This document shows positions 42,857-52,692 of a stretch of DNA of 58,334 nucleotides, piece after piece. The notes under the pieces were generated by a model. That model worked only from the letters and a program-made list of their open reading frames with translations. It did not search any database and was not told the origin of the DNA. The DNA comes from Rickettsia australis str. Phillips (GTDB lineage: Bacteria; Pseudomonadota; Alphaproteobacteria; Rickettsiales; Rickettsiaceae), in assembly GCF_000273745.1 (NCBI RefSeq), contig NZ_AKVZ01000023.1, positions 1 through 58,334 of the forward strand, in the 5' to 3' direction. The position numbers and the translations under genes are program-made. Each line of letters starts with the position of its first letter. Position 1 is the first letter of the stretch.

Positions 42857-43717
42857 ATGAATATATTAAAGTTCAACAATATTTTCGACGTGATAGATGA
42901 TTATGACGTGTTTTTATTTGATCTTTGGGGTGTAATAATCGAAGGAGGGCATACTTACCCAGGCGTCGTAGAAAATATTAATAAAATTATTAAATGGAAA
43001 AAAGTATATTTTGTTACTAATGCTCCACGAAATATTTTTTCGCTGCATCAAACAATTAAATCTTGGGGAGTAAACGTGTTACCTGAAATGATTATTAGCT
43101 CAGGTGAAATAGCTGTACAAATTATCCTAGAAAGCAAAGAACGCTTCGGTATTGCAAAACCGGTAATATATCACCTAGGACATTTAGACAATGATATAAT
43201 AAATGGAATTCAATGTCCTATTACTGATGATATTAACCAAGCTAATATTTTCTTAATGACTATTTACAGAGACGAAAACAAAAATTTAGATTTAAATGAA
43301 TTCGATGAGTTATTTAAAATTGTTGTACAACGTAAAATGGTCAATATTTGTGCTAATCCTGACCTTGGAATAAATCAGCACGGTGTTTATAGATATTGTA
43401 GCGGTTATTATGCAAAAAAAATAAAGCAGCTTGGCGGCAAAGTAATTTATAGCGGTAAGCCATATGAAAACATATATAGCAAGATTTTAAAAGAATGTCA
43501 TAATACCCCTAAGAATCGTATGTTAATGATTGGGGATACTTTTTACACCGATATACTTGCAGCAAATCGCCTTGGTATAGACTCTGCCCTAGTGTTAACC
43601 GGAAATTCTAGAGAATATCATAGTAATTTTGATAATATTGAGGAAAAACTGGATAGTTTAACAAAAGCTGCTGTTAAGCAATCGATTATACCTAGTTTTG
43701 TTGCGAGTTTGTCGTAA
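42857..43717 (+). CDS. HAD-superfamily class IIA hydrolase
   Basis: A 286-residue HAD phosphatase of the subfamily IIA type (TIGR01459-like). It has the nucleophile motif FLFDLWGVIIEG (Asp about 21), a C2-type cap in the middle and motif IV (MLMIGDTFYTDILAANRLG). The substrate is unknown; relatives act on sugar or nucleotide phosphates. It stands alone between two repeats. Confidence 0.85.
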   Translation: MNILKFNNIFDVIDDYDVFLFDLWGVIIEGGHTYPGVVENINKIIKWKKVYFVTNAPRNIFSLHQTIKSWGVNVLPEMIISSGEIAVQIILESKERFGIAKPVIYHLGHLDNDIINGIQCPITDDINQANIFLMTIYRDENKNLDLNEFDELFKIVVQRKMVNICANPDLGINQHGVYRYCSGYYAKKIKQLGGKVIYSGKPYENIYSKILKECHNTPKNRMLMIGDTFYTDILAANRLGIDSALVLTGNSREYHSNFDNIEEKLDSLTKAAVKQSIIPSFVASLS

Positions 43718-43722
43718 CTAAC

Positions 43723-43822
43723 TGTCACCCCGTGGCTTGACCACGTGGTCCATAAAAACAATAAAGATACTCAATAAATTTAGTATCTTTAACTGGATCC
43801 TGTGGTCAAGCCACGGGATGAT
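43723..43822. repeat. Palindromic element, family A
   Basis: CCCGTGGCTTGACCACGTGG and CTGTGGTCAAGCCACGGG flank an AT-rich inverted core (AGATACTCAATAAATTTAGT). Confidence 0.85.
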
Positions 43823-43886
43823 AGAGGTGAAATTGATCCACACGGGAATAACATAGAAAAGCGGAAATGACATCAAAAGAACTCTA

Positions 43887-43915
43887 TTGATATGTTACTC
43901 ATAATCTGCTATAGA
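43887..43915 (+). promoter_or_regulatory. Promoter of tRNA-Leu
   Basis: TTGATA (43887-43892) and TATAGA (43910-43915) are spaced by exactly 17 bases, leaving about 11 bases to the tRNA 5' end. Confidence 0.7.
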
Positions 43916-43926
43916 GTAAAACTTAA

Positions 43927-44013
43927 GCGGTCGTGGCGAAATTGGTAGACGCGCAGCATTGAGGGTGCTGCTCTGTAAAAAGAGTGGAAGTTCAAGTCTT
44001 CTCGACCGCACCA
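43927..44013 (+). tRNA. tRNA-Leu (anticodon GAG)
   Basis: Acceptor GCGGTCG pairs with CGACCGC, then A and encoded CCA. The anticodon stem CAGCA/TGCTG holds the loop TTGAGGG (GAG). A long variable arm (TGTAAAAAGAGTGG) confirms a class II tRNA. Confidence 0.96.
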
Positions 44014-44419
44014 TTTCCCCGGTTTTTCATAAGGCCAAATTTTTTCTGTTTTAACACTTCAGATTTTATATTTACTTCTAAGTTCTTCTTGTTAGCAAAT
44101 GTTGGTGCTAATTACATGAAAAGGAGTTGCAATAAAAACTATTGCTTATTTGTACTCTGTGATTTATATTGATTAGCAAATTGTACACAATTCTGTGCCA
44201 AGCCTAGCTAACCAGCTTTAAATAATTATAATAAGTATACTCCGAAGCAAAATGCAAAGTTGTCATACTTCGACACAACTTCAAAAAAAGCAAAGAATCC
44301 ACAAGGTGAGGAGCGGAGCGTATACTTAATACGTGGCTACCTGTGCTCTTGTATGATAACGTAGCCAATTTTTGAAGTTCTATCTTAGTATATATAATAA
44401 ACTATTAGGTAAATAGGCC
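44014..44419. other. Intergenic region with a family D-like element
   Basis: No gene seen in 44014-44230, which is AT-rich. A palindromic element follows and ends just before mgtE. Confidence 0.6.
44233..44393. repeat. Palindromic element, family D, diverged
   Basis: The right arm CAATTTTTGAAGTT and the core GGAGCGGAGCGTATACTTAA match the other D copies. The left arm is partly duplicated (AGTATACTCCG and CATACTTCGACAC). Confidence 0.75.
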
Positions 44420-45790
44420 ATGCCTAATTTCAATATATTTAAAAGGATCTTGCCTGATCATCATGATCAATTTGCCGAGATTTTTGATCAAATTAATGAT
44501 CTGATTGAAGATCACAATTATGATGCTGCTGCAAGCAGGCTGTCCAAGCTTCATTATGCCGATTTAGCGGATTTCTTAGATAATCTTAACAATAAAACAT
44601 ATAAAATAATTATTCCTTTATTACAGGATGAAATGAAGCCTGAAACGTTAGTATCGTTAAATGCTTATAGTAAGCCTTTAATCATAGAAACTTTAGGCAT
44701 AAAAAAATCTGCAGAATTAATCAATAAGCTAGTTATAGAAGATGCTATTGAAGTAGTAATCGATCTAGATGATGATATAAAAAACCTTATCCTAAGTAAT
44801 CTTACTAAAGAAAAAAAACACCAAATTACCGTAGGTTGTACATATCCCGAAAATACGGTAGGTAGGGTAATTGAGCGAGATTTTATTAATCTTCAAGAAG
44901 GCTGGACGGTTGAGGAATCATTAAATTTTATCAAGAACGTAAAACATGACTTTTATGCTGCAATCGTTACGGATAATAAATTACGCCCCATCGGTATTAT
45001 TTCTCTTAGCACGCTAATTAAAGGCAAAAAAAATGAATTAATAAAAGATTTGATGAGCAAAGATTTTAAGCTTGCAGATACTTTTACTGACTTAAATGAA
45101 TTAAGCTTCATTTTTAGACAATATGCTTTAACTATTGTACCGGTAGTAAATAAAAGCGGTAAGTTAGTAGGTAGCGTATCAATCGATAATATAATTTATA
45201 TTATCGAAGAACAAGCCGGAAAAGATATATTATCATTAAGCGGGGTACACACTCAAGATACTTTTTTCAATGTATTTTATACCGTTAAACATCGTTTTCC
45301 TTGGCTCTTTGTTAATCTAATCACTGCCTGCATGACTTCACTTATCATTAACCATTTTAACGATACTATTGCAAAACTTGTAACGCTTGCAGCTACTATG
45401 CCTATCGTAGCTTCAATGGGCGGAAATGCTGGCACACAAGCCATGACCGTTACGGTTAGAGCCCTTGCTAATAAAGATATTCATTATAATACTGTCAATA
45501 AAGTTATATTAAAAGAAATAGCAGTATCGGCTTTTAACGGTTTTGTACTTGCAATTATCGGAGCAGGACTTAGCTTTGTGATGTTGCTTGACTTAAATCT
45601 TAGCGTTATTTTTGCTATTGCAGTTATTTTAAATTTTTTAGTAGCTGGATTATTCGGCTCTGCCATTCCTATAATACTACATTATTTTGATATAGACCCT
45701 GCTGCAGGCTCCGGCGTATTTCTAACAACCATAACCGATGCTCTAGGTTTCCTAACTTTCTTAAGCCTTGCTCATATTTTTTTAGTGTAA
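44420..45790 (+). CDS. mgtE: Magnesium transporter MgtE
   Basis: Inner-membrane Mg2+ channel gated by cytosolic Mg2+. 456 residues: an N domain (1-130, DYDAAASRLSKLHYADLADF), two CBS domains (about 140-260), a connecting helix, and five membrane helices (about 285-456). The pore segment carries MPIVASMGGNAGTQAMTVTV with the conserved GGNxG-TQ motif. No Mg2+ riboswitch is visible upstream. Confidence 0.94.
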   Translation: MPNFNIFKRILPDHHDQFAEIFDQINDLIEDHNYDAAASRLSKLHYADLADFLDNLNNKTYKIIIPLLQDEMKPETLVSLNAYSKPLIIETLGIKKSAELINKLVIEDAIEVVIDLDDDIKNLILSNLTKEKKHQITVGCTYPENTVGRVIERDFINLQEGWTVEESLNFIKNVKHDFYAAIVTDNKLRPIGIISLSTLIKGKKNELIKDLMSKDFKLADTFTDLNELSFIFRQYALTIVPVVNKSGKLVGSVSIDNIIYIIEEQAGKDILSLSGVHTQDTFFNVFYTVKHRFPWLFVNLITACMTSLIINHFNDTIAKLVTLAATMPIVASMGGNAGTQAMTVTVRALANKDIHYNTVNKVILKEIAVSAFNGFVLAIIGAGLSFVMLLDLNLSVIFAIAVILNFLVAGLFGSAIPIILHYFDIDPAAGSGVFLTTITDALGFLTFLSLAHIFLV

Positions 45791-45802
45791 TTGTTTATTA
45801 GG

Positions 45803-45905
45803 TGTCTTTCCAAACCAACTTATAGAGAGGAACTTAAAGGAGACATGGAAGTGCTTGCCCACCACAACGTACGTAGAAATACGTGAGAATGCGAGTAGGC
45901 ATTGT
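45803..45905. repeat. Palindromic element related to families D/E
   Basis: Contains GTACGTAGAAATACGTGAGA and GAGGAACTTAAAGGAGACAT. The GTAC...ACGTGAG core resembles the E core (GTACAAAAAGTACGTGAG). Confidence 0.5.
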
Positions 45906-45928
45906 TGCGTGGACCGATAAACCCACTG

Positions 45929-46029
45929 TGTCACCCCGTTTACTTGCTAACTAGGTCCATAAAAACAATAAAAATACTAATAATTTTAGTATTTTTAACT
46001 AGATCCCGTGGCTTGACCACAGGATGACA
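45929..46029. repeat. Palindromic element, family A
   Basis: A diverged left arm (CCCCGTTTACTTGCTAACTAGG) but a typical core (TACTAATAATTTTAGTATTT) and right arm (CCCGTGGCTTGACCACAGG). Confidence 0.75.
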
Positions 46030-46056
46030 GAAGTGAAACCGATCCATGCAACAATA

Positions 46057-46354
46057 CTATGTGAGTACCGGATTAACATATAAATTACCTTTACAGCAAA
46101 CAGTAGCTACAACTCCAAGACATTTACATATACCGCAACTTGCATCCTGATTTTCAGACTCGGTAATATTATTCTCATAAGATATATTATTATCTCTTTG
46201 TATATTCTGATTATTATTATTGATATTCGAGTCTTTGAACAATAAATTTGTAACATTTAGTATTAACTCACCCTGTGATGCAATTAGATTAGTATTAATT
46301 TAAGGAGCTAGATTGTGCATACTCTTGTACTGCTAAACTATTACGGTTTGACAT
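46057..46354 (-). pseudogene. Small unrecognised gene, frameshifted
   Basis: ATG 46354 opens MSNRNSLAVQEYAQSSSLN, then a stop. One base shift continues with NLIASQGELILNVTNLLF, an Asn-rich linker, and a Cys-rich end (CGICKCLGVVATVCCKG) to 46057. I do not recognise it. Confidence 0.45.
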
Positions 46355-46481
46355 AGTTACATTTTGACTTTAGGATTAATATTTAAAATTGTATAACAAT
46401 AATTTTTAATCTGCAGCTATTTATTATTAAAATTTTTTAATTAATAGCCCACAAATTATAATGAAATAAGAAATAACTGTT

Positions 46482-47168
46482 ATGGAAGATATAAGCTCTT
46501 GGAAAAAAAAGTTTGAAATTTGTGTTTATAGTAAAAATTACTCGATAAACTCGAATATTTAAATACTAAAGTAGAAAATCCTATAGATATCCCCAAAATC
46601 AAAAAAGGTATCTACTATGCACGTAAATATCACGGTTCTCAAATGCATCAATCAGGCGCTCCTTATTATTCGCACCCTATTGAGGTAACAATTATGCTTG
46701 CTGAATTTGTAGCTGAAGAAGCACCTAAGCTTTATAACATTATTATGCTGCAAGCCGCTTTACTTCATGATACTATTGAAGATACCAAATTAACTGAAAA
46801 AGCAATTACCGCAATTTTTGGACCGGAAGTAGCAAAACACATAGAAGGTCTAACTAGAATTAAATCTTACGGGCAAATAAGTAATGGAGAAAGCCTAAAC
46901 TTATTAATTAAAGAGAAAAGATACAATACGGCATAATAAAATTATTTGACCGAATTCATAATATGCAAACTTTGGGAGTTAAATCACCTGAGAAAGCTAG
47001 CAAAATTATTGAAGAGACTTTAATAAATTTTCTTTTGGTCGCTGCTAATATAAATTATAAACTAGAATGAGAATTTGCTGAATTATGCCTAAAAGTTTTT
47101 AATATCGAACTTGAAAGATACAAAACTTTTTCTAATAATAACTCGCTACTTCCTCCTCTAACTTTATA
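46482..47168 (+). pseudogene. SpoT/RelA-like HD-domain protein, degraded
   Basis: The HD hydrolase part is readable: HGSQMHQSGAPYYSHPIEV, LLHDTIEDT (HD pair) and KHIEGLTRIKSY. The frame breaks at 46520-46560, before the long open piece 46643-46936, and after it. It then continues KLFDRIHNMQTLGVKSPEKA with a further stop near 47070. Only the (p)ppGpp hydrolase-type HD region is present, with no synthetase domain. Rickettsia carry several such fragments. Confidence 0.85.
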
Positions 47169-47179
47169 AAATGATTTAC

Positions 47180-48420
47180 TCCTAATGTATAACCAATTAG
47201 AATTGGAATAATAAAAATAATAATCCCCAGTGATTAAAATAATCTATTAAGTAAATTGTGCCAAAAGAAGAAACTGCAAACATTAAAGCTCTTGATAAAG
47301 CAAAGATAAAACTGCCGCATGTAAAACGTTTTCATACCGAAAATCTTGTATAAAACACTGCACCTTCCGAAAAAGTAGTATGGGCAAATACTGCAATAAA
47401 TAATTGGAATAAAAGTAATTTTATAGTATTTGAAATATTGTGTAGTAAGATAGGAGACATAATAGCTACAATAGAAAATATTATTAATCTTACCTTAAGG
47501 ACTCTTAAAGGATGTATTTTATAAACCAAATAAGTAACAATTATTGTACTTATTAATTCTGTACCACAAACAATAAAATTTTGATGCATTACCTGAGCAG
47601 CACTGTAATTAAATGAGTTTTTTAGCATATTACCGCAATAAATATAAACAATATAAAACCATAACGGGGCTCCACAATGTATAAAAAAGAAAGCTATTGC
47701 TGTTGGTTTATTAATTTTTTCACTCCAAATAGGGCTTGATTTTAGCCTATTACTATCTATCCCCGCTTGTGCTACAGTTTTCTTTATTCGTCTTTTTGCA
47801 TCAATGAAATCCAGAGTCTCTCTAAGATTTGTCCTTGCAATAGCACCAACTATAGCAATAGCTGCTCCAAACCAAAATGCAATACGCCAATCAAGTCCAA
47901 AAGAAGTAACAAGTGTTCCCACCGCCAATACTACGGTTGCACCTAAAGTTACAAAAACAACAAGCAAAGCCACTACCCAATAACGTTGAGGAATTTTGGT
48001 CGTTTCGGTTAGATAATCCCCCATAGAGAACATACCCTGAGCGATACGACATGCAGTTACTACAAAAGTTGCCGTAATACCAATTTCGGCATAAGTTTTT
48101 AATTAGCCATTATAAGACAACAAAGCGACATTAAAAAGTTGTAATAATGACCGTTGCCTTACGACTTATAGTATCTACTATCCAACCGAATATTAAAGCG
48201 CCTATAGGTCTAAATACATATGTTGAACAATATGCAATGGCAGAATATAGAGAAGCAGCTCGTACATCGGCTTCAGGAAAAAATAGCTCGTTAAGAAGTA
48301 CCGCCATGTGTACATATAGCATGAGATCAAAATATTTAATAAACGTACCTATCGATAGTAGCGCTATTGCTTCTTTTTGATTACGGGCTAAACTCTTTTG
48401 CGTAACTTAATATACTTTTT
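47180..48420 (-). pseudogene. ProP-like MFS transporter, degraded
   Basis: Two open pieces fit one major-facilitator transporter of the ProP type: 48322-48131 (FRPIGALIFGWIVDTISRKA with the G-x-x-x-D-x-x-x-RK loop) and 48033-47332 (FGAAIAIVGAIARTNLRETL; WFYIVYIYCG). N- and C-terminal ends continue in other frames. Rickettsia have many ProP copies; this one is dead. Confidence 0.85.
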
Positions 48421-48559
48421 GCAAATTAGTTAAAATTAATAAAGAATTATACTGTTTTATATAAAAATAAAAGCCAATTTAAAAAAATTAGATTTTATAG
48501 AATTGCTAACTAAAGACTAGTATTGTAATGAGCTGATTGCGTGGTACAATTTCACCTTT

Positions 48560-48658
48560 GTCATACCGTGGATTGACCACGGTATCCAGTAAAAATACTA
48601 AAATTATTAGTATTTTTATTGTTTTTATGGACCCCGTGGTCAAGCGAACTAAGTGACA
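48560..48658. repeat. Palindromic element, family A
   Basis: ATACCGTGGATTGACCACGG on the left; the right arm CCCGTGGTCAAGCGAACTAA is broken at its tip. Core AAAATTATTAGTATTTTTAT. Confidence 0.8.
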
Positions 48659-48710
48659 CAGTGGATTTTACCGATCCATGCAATAATGACTAATGAGCTG
48701 AACGACTGAA

Positions 48711-48813
48711 AGGAGCATATCAATCTAAAAAATAATAATAAAAAATTCTAGTTTACAGAATTTTTAACTAGATTGCTTAGTCAATATACTTTGTAATTTC
48801 TTTGCAATGGCGT
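48711..48813. repeat. Palindromic element, family C
   Basis: GGAGCATATCAATC at the left; central hairpin AAAAAATTCTAGTTTACAGA ATTTTT; right CTAGATTGC and TTTGCAATGGCG. More diverged than the copy at 49292. Confidence 0.7.
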
Positions 48814-49039
48814 TAATTTATTAAATAATCTATCTTTATTTAGCAATGCCAATAAATTTCTAATTTAATACTTGCAATTTATCTTATAATTACTTATATT
48901 CAAATTCGCTTAGATTAAAAAGTACTAAGGCGTTTTATATGTAATTAATTTTGATCCCCTTAAACTTTTTACATTAAAACGCCGTTATTAGATGGTATCG
49001 GTAAATAAATTTTAATTAGTAATTAAAGGGCTTTTTTAG

Positions 49040-49105
49040 CAAAAATTCATAAGATTTTTGAAGGGATATTATCAATATTTCAAAAAAATCTTATAATTTG
49101 CCGCA
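49040..49105. other. Long AT-rich imperfect palindrome
   Basis: TCATAAGATTTTTGAA and TTCAAAAAAATCTTATAA face each other around GGGATATTATCAATA. Another inverted pair, GGCGTTTTATATGTAA (48932-48947) and TTACATTAAAACGCC (about 48970-48984), lies upstream. Confidence 0.6.
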
Positions 49106-49158
49106 AAGAAGAATTAAATTATCGGTTTAAATTTATTGACTGATACCCTCATATTTAA

Positions 49159-49233
49159 GCGGGTGTAGCTCAGGGGTAGAGCGCTACCTTGCCAAGGTCG
49201 AAGTCGAGGGTTCGAATCCCTTCACCCGCTCCA
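49159..49233 (+). tRNA. tRNA-Gly (anticodon GCC)
   Basis: Acceptor GCGGGTG pairs with CACCCGC, then T and encoded CCA. The anticodon loop contains GCC (CTTGCCAAG). D and T arms are normal. Confidence 0.96.
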
Positions 49234-49291
49234 GTGATTTTTTCTGTTTTATGTCATTTTTGCGTGGCATTGTTGCGTGGAAACCAAAGCG

Positions 49292-49410
49292 GTCATTGCA
49301 AGGAGCGAAGCGACACAGCAATCCAGAAAACGGTTAAAAAAATTCTGATTTACAGAATTTTTTACTGGATTGCTTCGTCGCATTACTCAGTAATTCTTCT
49401 CGCAATGACG
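49292..49410. repeat. Palindromic element, family C
   Basis: Ends GTCATTGCAAGGAGCGAAGC and CTTCTCGCAATGACG. An internal pair CAGCAATCCAG / CTGGATTGCTTCG encloses the hairpin AATTCTGATTTACAGAATT. Confidence 0.88.
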
Positions 49411-49470
49411 GACAATCAGTCCAAGCAATAACGTTCTTTCGCAAATAACATCAGTAAGTTTATCATAAAT

Positions 49471-49608
49471 TCAATCTTTCAAACCATCTTTTTTCTTAAT
49501 ATCTTCTAATGAAATTACTTCTTCTCCTTTTTCTATACGAGACAAAGCAATTAATAAATCCGCTTTTTCTTCTATATAATTTTTTATATCGGCGATTTTA
49601 GTTGTCAT
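49471..49608 (-). CDS. Possible 45-residue antitoxin-like small protein
   Basis: ATG 49608 to TGA 49471-49473. The product has an N-terminal helix and the phrase ALSRIEKGEEVISLEDIKKK, which resembles the C-terminus of RelB/Phd-type antitoxins (A-L-x-x-x-E-x-G-E-x-x-S-x-E-D-x-K). No toxin gene follows. No clear ribosome site is seen. It may be a solitary antitoxin or the stub of one. Confidence 0.5.
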   Translation of the reverse strand: MTTKIADIKNYIEEKADLLIALSRIEKGEEVISLEDIKKKDGLKD

Positions 49609-49739
49609 CAATATAATTAGTTTTTGATTATTTAATACTAGCACGAACTATAATTAACTTATACATTATTTATTTTACCCTTGCATTAAAGCTATTAGGT
49701 AGCTATTTTTATTTTATTGCAACAATTAGGAAATTACAT

Positions 49740-50168
49740 ATGTCAGCAAATACGCAAGATAATCAGGCAAATAATAATGACATTATAGAGATACAGGCAA
49801 CTGAGGTAGTGCCTGTAGAAACAAATTTTCTACAATCGGGATTCACAAGCTTAATACCGATGGTTTTAATTTTTGCCGTATTTTACCTCTTATTATTACG
49901 TCCACAAGAAAAACGACGCAAAGAAATAGAGAAATTAGTAAGTGAAGTTAAAAAAGGCGAAGAAGTTCTAACAAATAGCGGCATTTACGGTATTGTGACT
50001 AAAGTAAGTGAAAATGACAATAAGGTTGAAATCGAAATAGCTAAAGACGTACGTATTAAAGCTTTAAAAAGTGCTATTATCGATATAACTAGTCGTACAA
50101 AAGAAGTAGCAGTAAAAAAAGAAAATAACAAAAAAGATAAGAAGGTAAACGGTGCAAAATCTTCCTAA
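49740..50168 (+). CDS. yajC: Sec translocon accessory protein YajC
   Basis: Small membrane partner of SecDF, 142 residues. It has an N-terminal acidic segment, one membrane helix (about 38-55; LIPMVLIFAVFYLLLL) followed by the conserved RPQEKRRKE, and a soluble domain (GEEVLTNSGIYGIV). AGGA lies eight bases before ATG. It overlaps secD by 17 bases. Confidence 0.93.
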   Translation: MSANTQDNQANNNDIIEIQATEVVPVETNFLQSGFTSLIPMVLIFAVFYLLLLRPQEKRRKEIEKLVSEVKKGEEVLTNSGIYGIVTKVSENDNKVEIEIAKDVRIKALKSAIIDITSRTKEVAVKKENNKKDKKVNGAKSS

Positions 50169-51708
50169 GTGGAAAATTTTTTTTTCAATTATATGTACGG
50201 TTTTTGCGGTTATTTGTGTCTTACCTAATTTTATGCAGGTAAACTCTAAGTTTTTGCCTAATGATTCAGTAAATTTAGGGCTTGACCTTAGAGGAGGCGC
50301 CCATTTATTACTCGATGTTGATTTTGATACCTACTTAAATGATTCAATGGAAAATCTTGCTGATACTTTACGCAAAAATTTTCGCGAGGATAAAATCGGC
50401 TATAAAAATCTGTTAGTTAGACAAAATAACATTCAATTAGAAGTAAGATCGCCTGAGGAATTAAAACCTTTAAAGAAAATAATTAATAAAATCGATCCAG
50501 AAATTATCGCTGACGTAAATAAAAATAAAATAAAGCTTAGCTACAGCGAATCTAGATTAAATGACTTACTTAATAAGGTAGTAGACCAATCTATTGAGAT
50601 CGTTCGAATGAGAGTTGATAGTACCGGCACTAAAGAGCCAACACTACAGAAGCAAGGCGATAAGCATATATTACTGCAAATTCCCGGCGAAGAAAATCCC
50701 TCTTACCTGAAGAATCTATTAGGGAAAACTGCAAAACTAACTTTTCATTTAGTTGATGAAAATGCCAATATCGAAGAAGCGGTAAAAGGGCATGTCCCGG
50801 TAGGTTCAATGCTAGTTAAGGGAGATAGCGAAAGTCATGGGGAGTATTATGTAGTTATAAAGAAAAAAGTTGTTTTGGGTGGGGATCAGCTTACAACCGC
50901 TTCAGCTTCTTTTGATCAAAATTCACAAGCGGTAGTTGCCTTTTCTTTCAATAATTTAGGTAGTAAAATATTCGGTGAAATAACCAAAAATAATACCGGT
51001 AAACGCCTTGCTATAGTTTTAGACAATAAATTACTAAGTGCTCCAACAATAAACGGAGCGATTATGGGCGGAAGCGGTATAATAACAGGAAATTTTACCG
51101 TTGAGTCAGCAAATGAACTTGCACTATTATTGCGGGCCGGTTCGCTCCCTGCCCCGCTTAAAATTATTGAAGAGAGAAGTATAGGTCCAAATTTAGGTGC
51201 TGACTCTATAGAGTCTGGCAAAAAGGCATGGCTTATAGGATTTATAGCAGTTTGTATATTTATGGTTTGGTCTTACGGCGTACTTGGTTTATTCGCCAAT
51301 ATAGCCTTAAGCCTTGCATTGTTATATATTCTAGCTTTACTTTCACTTTTCCAAGCTACTTTAACTCTGCCGGGAATTGCAGGAATAATACTAACTATGG
51401 GGATGGCTGTTGATGCTAATGTATTGATTTACGAAAGGATTAAGGAGGAACTGCATAAAGGTGTTTCTAATCTTTATGCCATTAGAACCGGTTTTGAATC
51501 TGCGTTTGCTACTATCCTTGATTCTAACTTCACTACTTTAATTGTTGCTTTTTTACTTTATATATTCGGAGTCGGGGCAATAAAAGGTTTTGCCGTTGCA
51601 TTAACAATCGGGATTATATCTTCAATGTTTTCGGCAATTATCATTACTAAATTGTTAATAGATATTTGGGTAAAGTATTTTAAACCTAAAAAATTAGGTT
51701 TGGTGTAA
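50152..51708 (+). CDS. secD: Protein translocase subunit SecD
   Basis: Uses the proton gradient to pull exported proteins out of SecYEG. GTG 50152 with AAGG upstream, inside the yajC end. 518 residues: first membrane helix (about 10-27), the D1 motif LGLDLRGGAHLLLD, a periplasmic domain, and five C-terminal membrane helices with the MAVDANVLIYERIKEEL signature. secF is not in the window. Confidence 0.96.
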   Translation: MQNLPKWKIFFSIICTVFAVICVLPNFMQVNSKFLPNDSVNLGLDLRGGAHLLLDVDFDTYLNDSMENLADTLRKNFREDKIGYKNLLVRQNNIQLEVRSPEELKPLKKIINKIDPEIIADVNKNKIKLSYSESRLNDLLNKVVDQSIEIVRMRVDSTGTKEPTLQKQGDKHILLQIPGEENPSYLKNLLGKTAKLTFHLVDENANIEEAVKGHVPVGSMLVKGDSESHGEYYVVIKKKVVLGGDQLTTASASFDQNSQAVVAFSFNNLGSKIFGEITKNNTGKRLAIVLDNKLLSAPTINGAIMGGSGIITGNFTVESANELALLLRAGSLPAPLKIIEERSIGPNLGADSIESGKKAWLIGFIAVCIFMVWSYGVLGLFANIALSLALLYILALLSLFQATLTLPGIAGIILTMGMAVDANVLIYERIKEELHKGVSNLYAIRTGFESAFATILDSNFTTLIVAFLLYIFGVGAIKGFAVALTIGIISSMFSAIIITKLLIDIWVKYFKPKKLGLV

Positions 51709-51784
51709 AAGAGTAGACTTTGTGGTAGTCATAGTTTTAGCTTCATTGCGAGGAAAAACTGGCGTTGTTGCATGGATCATTTAT

Positions 51785-51883
51785 GTCATTCCCGCGTAGG
51801 CGGGAATCCAATACTTTAAAGATTTTTAAAAAACTGTTTTAAATCTCGCTTGACGCTGGATTCCTGCCTACGCGGGAATGACA
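51785..51883. repeat. Palindromic element, family B
   Basis: GTCATTCCCGCGTAGGCGGG and CCTGCCTACGCGGGAATGAC are inverted ends. Confidence 0.85.
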
Positions 51884-51950
51884 TCGAACGTATTCCAACA
51901 AAACCTCTACAAGTGAGCTAGGATGACAACGAAAAAATGGGTAATATCTT

Positions 51951-52568
51951 ATGAAAATGCAATCAAATGTTATCAAAATAATTATCGTAATTAGCTTATT
52001 AATAGGAGTAGGAGCACTATATTTGTTGTTATCTTTAAGCACGCCTGAAAAACCGCTTGCCGGTCAAGTTAATATCTATGAAGATAACGTAAAAATCGGC
52101 GGTAGTTTTAAACTAATAGACCAAAATGGAGAGATATTTAATAGTGACAAGTTGAAAGGTAACTTAAGCATTATTTACTTTGGATTTACTAACTGTCCTG
52201 ATATATGCCCAACCTCTCTAAATAAAATGACGGAGATTGTAGAAATTTTAAATAAACATAAAATAGATATTCTACCTATTTTTATCACTATTGATCCAAA
52301 ACGTGATACACCTGAAGTGCTTAAAGAATATTTAAAACATTTTCATCCAAAATTTATAGGTCTTACCGGTAACGAACAGCAAATAAAAGATGTAACTGAT
52401 AAATTCAAGGTTTTCTATGCTCGTGTAAATGGTGACGATGACGACCCGAACTATATGCTTGATCATTCATCTTTTACCTATTTAATCGATGCAAACGGAA
52501 AATATCTAAAACATTTCTATTTAGATTCTTCACCTAAGGACATTATGGAGTTTTTAAGAAATGAATAA
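51951..52568 (+). CDS. Sco1/SenC copper metallochaperone
   Basis: Helps insert copper into the CuA site of cytochrome oxidase. 205 residues with an N-terminal membrane anchor (about 8-27) and a thioredoxin fold. The copper ligands are the CxxxC in [12 protein letters not shown] and the His in [12 protein letters not shown]. The stop overlaps ccmD by 8 bases. The PCu(A)C protein (20757-21287) would act with it. Confidence 0.93.
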   Translation: MKMQSNVIKIIIVISLLIGVGALYLLLSLSTPEKPLAGQVNIYEDNVKIGGSFKLIDQNGEIFNSDKLKGNLSIIYFGFTNCPDICPTSLNKMTEIVEILNKHKIDILPIFITIDPKRDTPEVLKEYLKHFHPKFIGLTGNEQQIKDVTDKFKVFYARVNGDDDDPNYMLDHSSFTYLIDANGKYLKHFYLDSSPKDIMEFLRNE

Positions 52569-52692
52569 CTATATATCGGTAGCGTATTTATTTACCCTCT
52601 TAACCTTAGCCATACTGTTAATCGTAAGTTTTTTAAATTACAAGTCATTGAAAAATAAACAGAACTTTAATGCAAAAGAGAGTAAGAAATAG
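52561..52692 (+). CDS. ccmD: CcmD-like heme exporter small protein
   Basis: 43 residues with one membrane helix ([19 protein letters not shown]) and a short Lys/Asn-rich tail, the layout of CcmD. It overlaps sco1 by 8 bases and ccmE by 23. Position directly before ccmE is the main support, because CcmD sequences are poorly conserved. CcmD releases holo-CcmE from the CcmABC complex. Confidence 0.7.
   Translation: MNNYISVAYLFTLLTLAILLIVSFLNYKSLKNKQNFNAKESKK

Larger units (their letters stand above)
48425..49158. other. Long intergenic region with repeats and hairpins
   Basis: No gene seen. Holds a family A element (48560-48658), a family C element (48711-48813) and two AT-rich inverted repeats (48932-48985; 49040-49105) upstream of tRNA-Gly. 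Confidence 0.7.

Noticed and set aside
43984-44172. Open frame starting inside tRNA-Leu
   Set aside because: The first codons overlap the tRNA 3' half; no conserved motif.
46057-46242. Cys-rich end as a ferredoxin or metal-binding domain
   Set aside because: Spacing CGxCxC...CC does not match a known cluster motif, and the gene is frameshifted.
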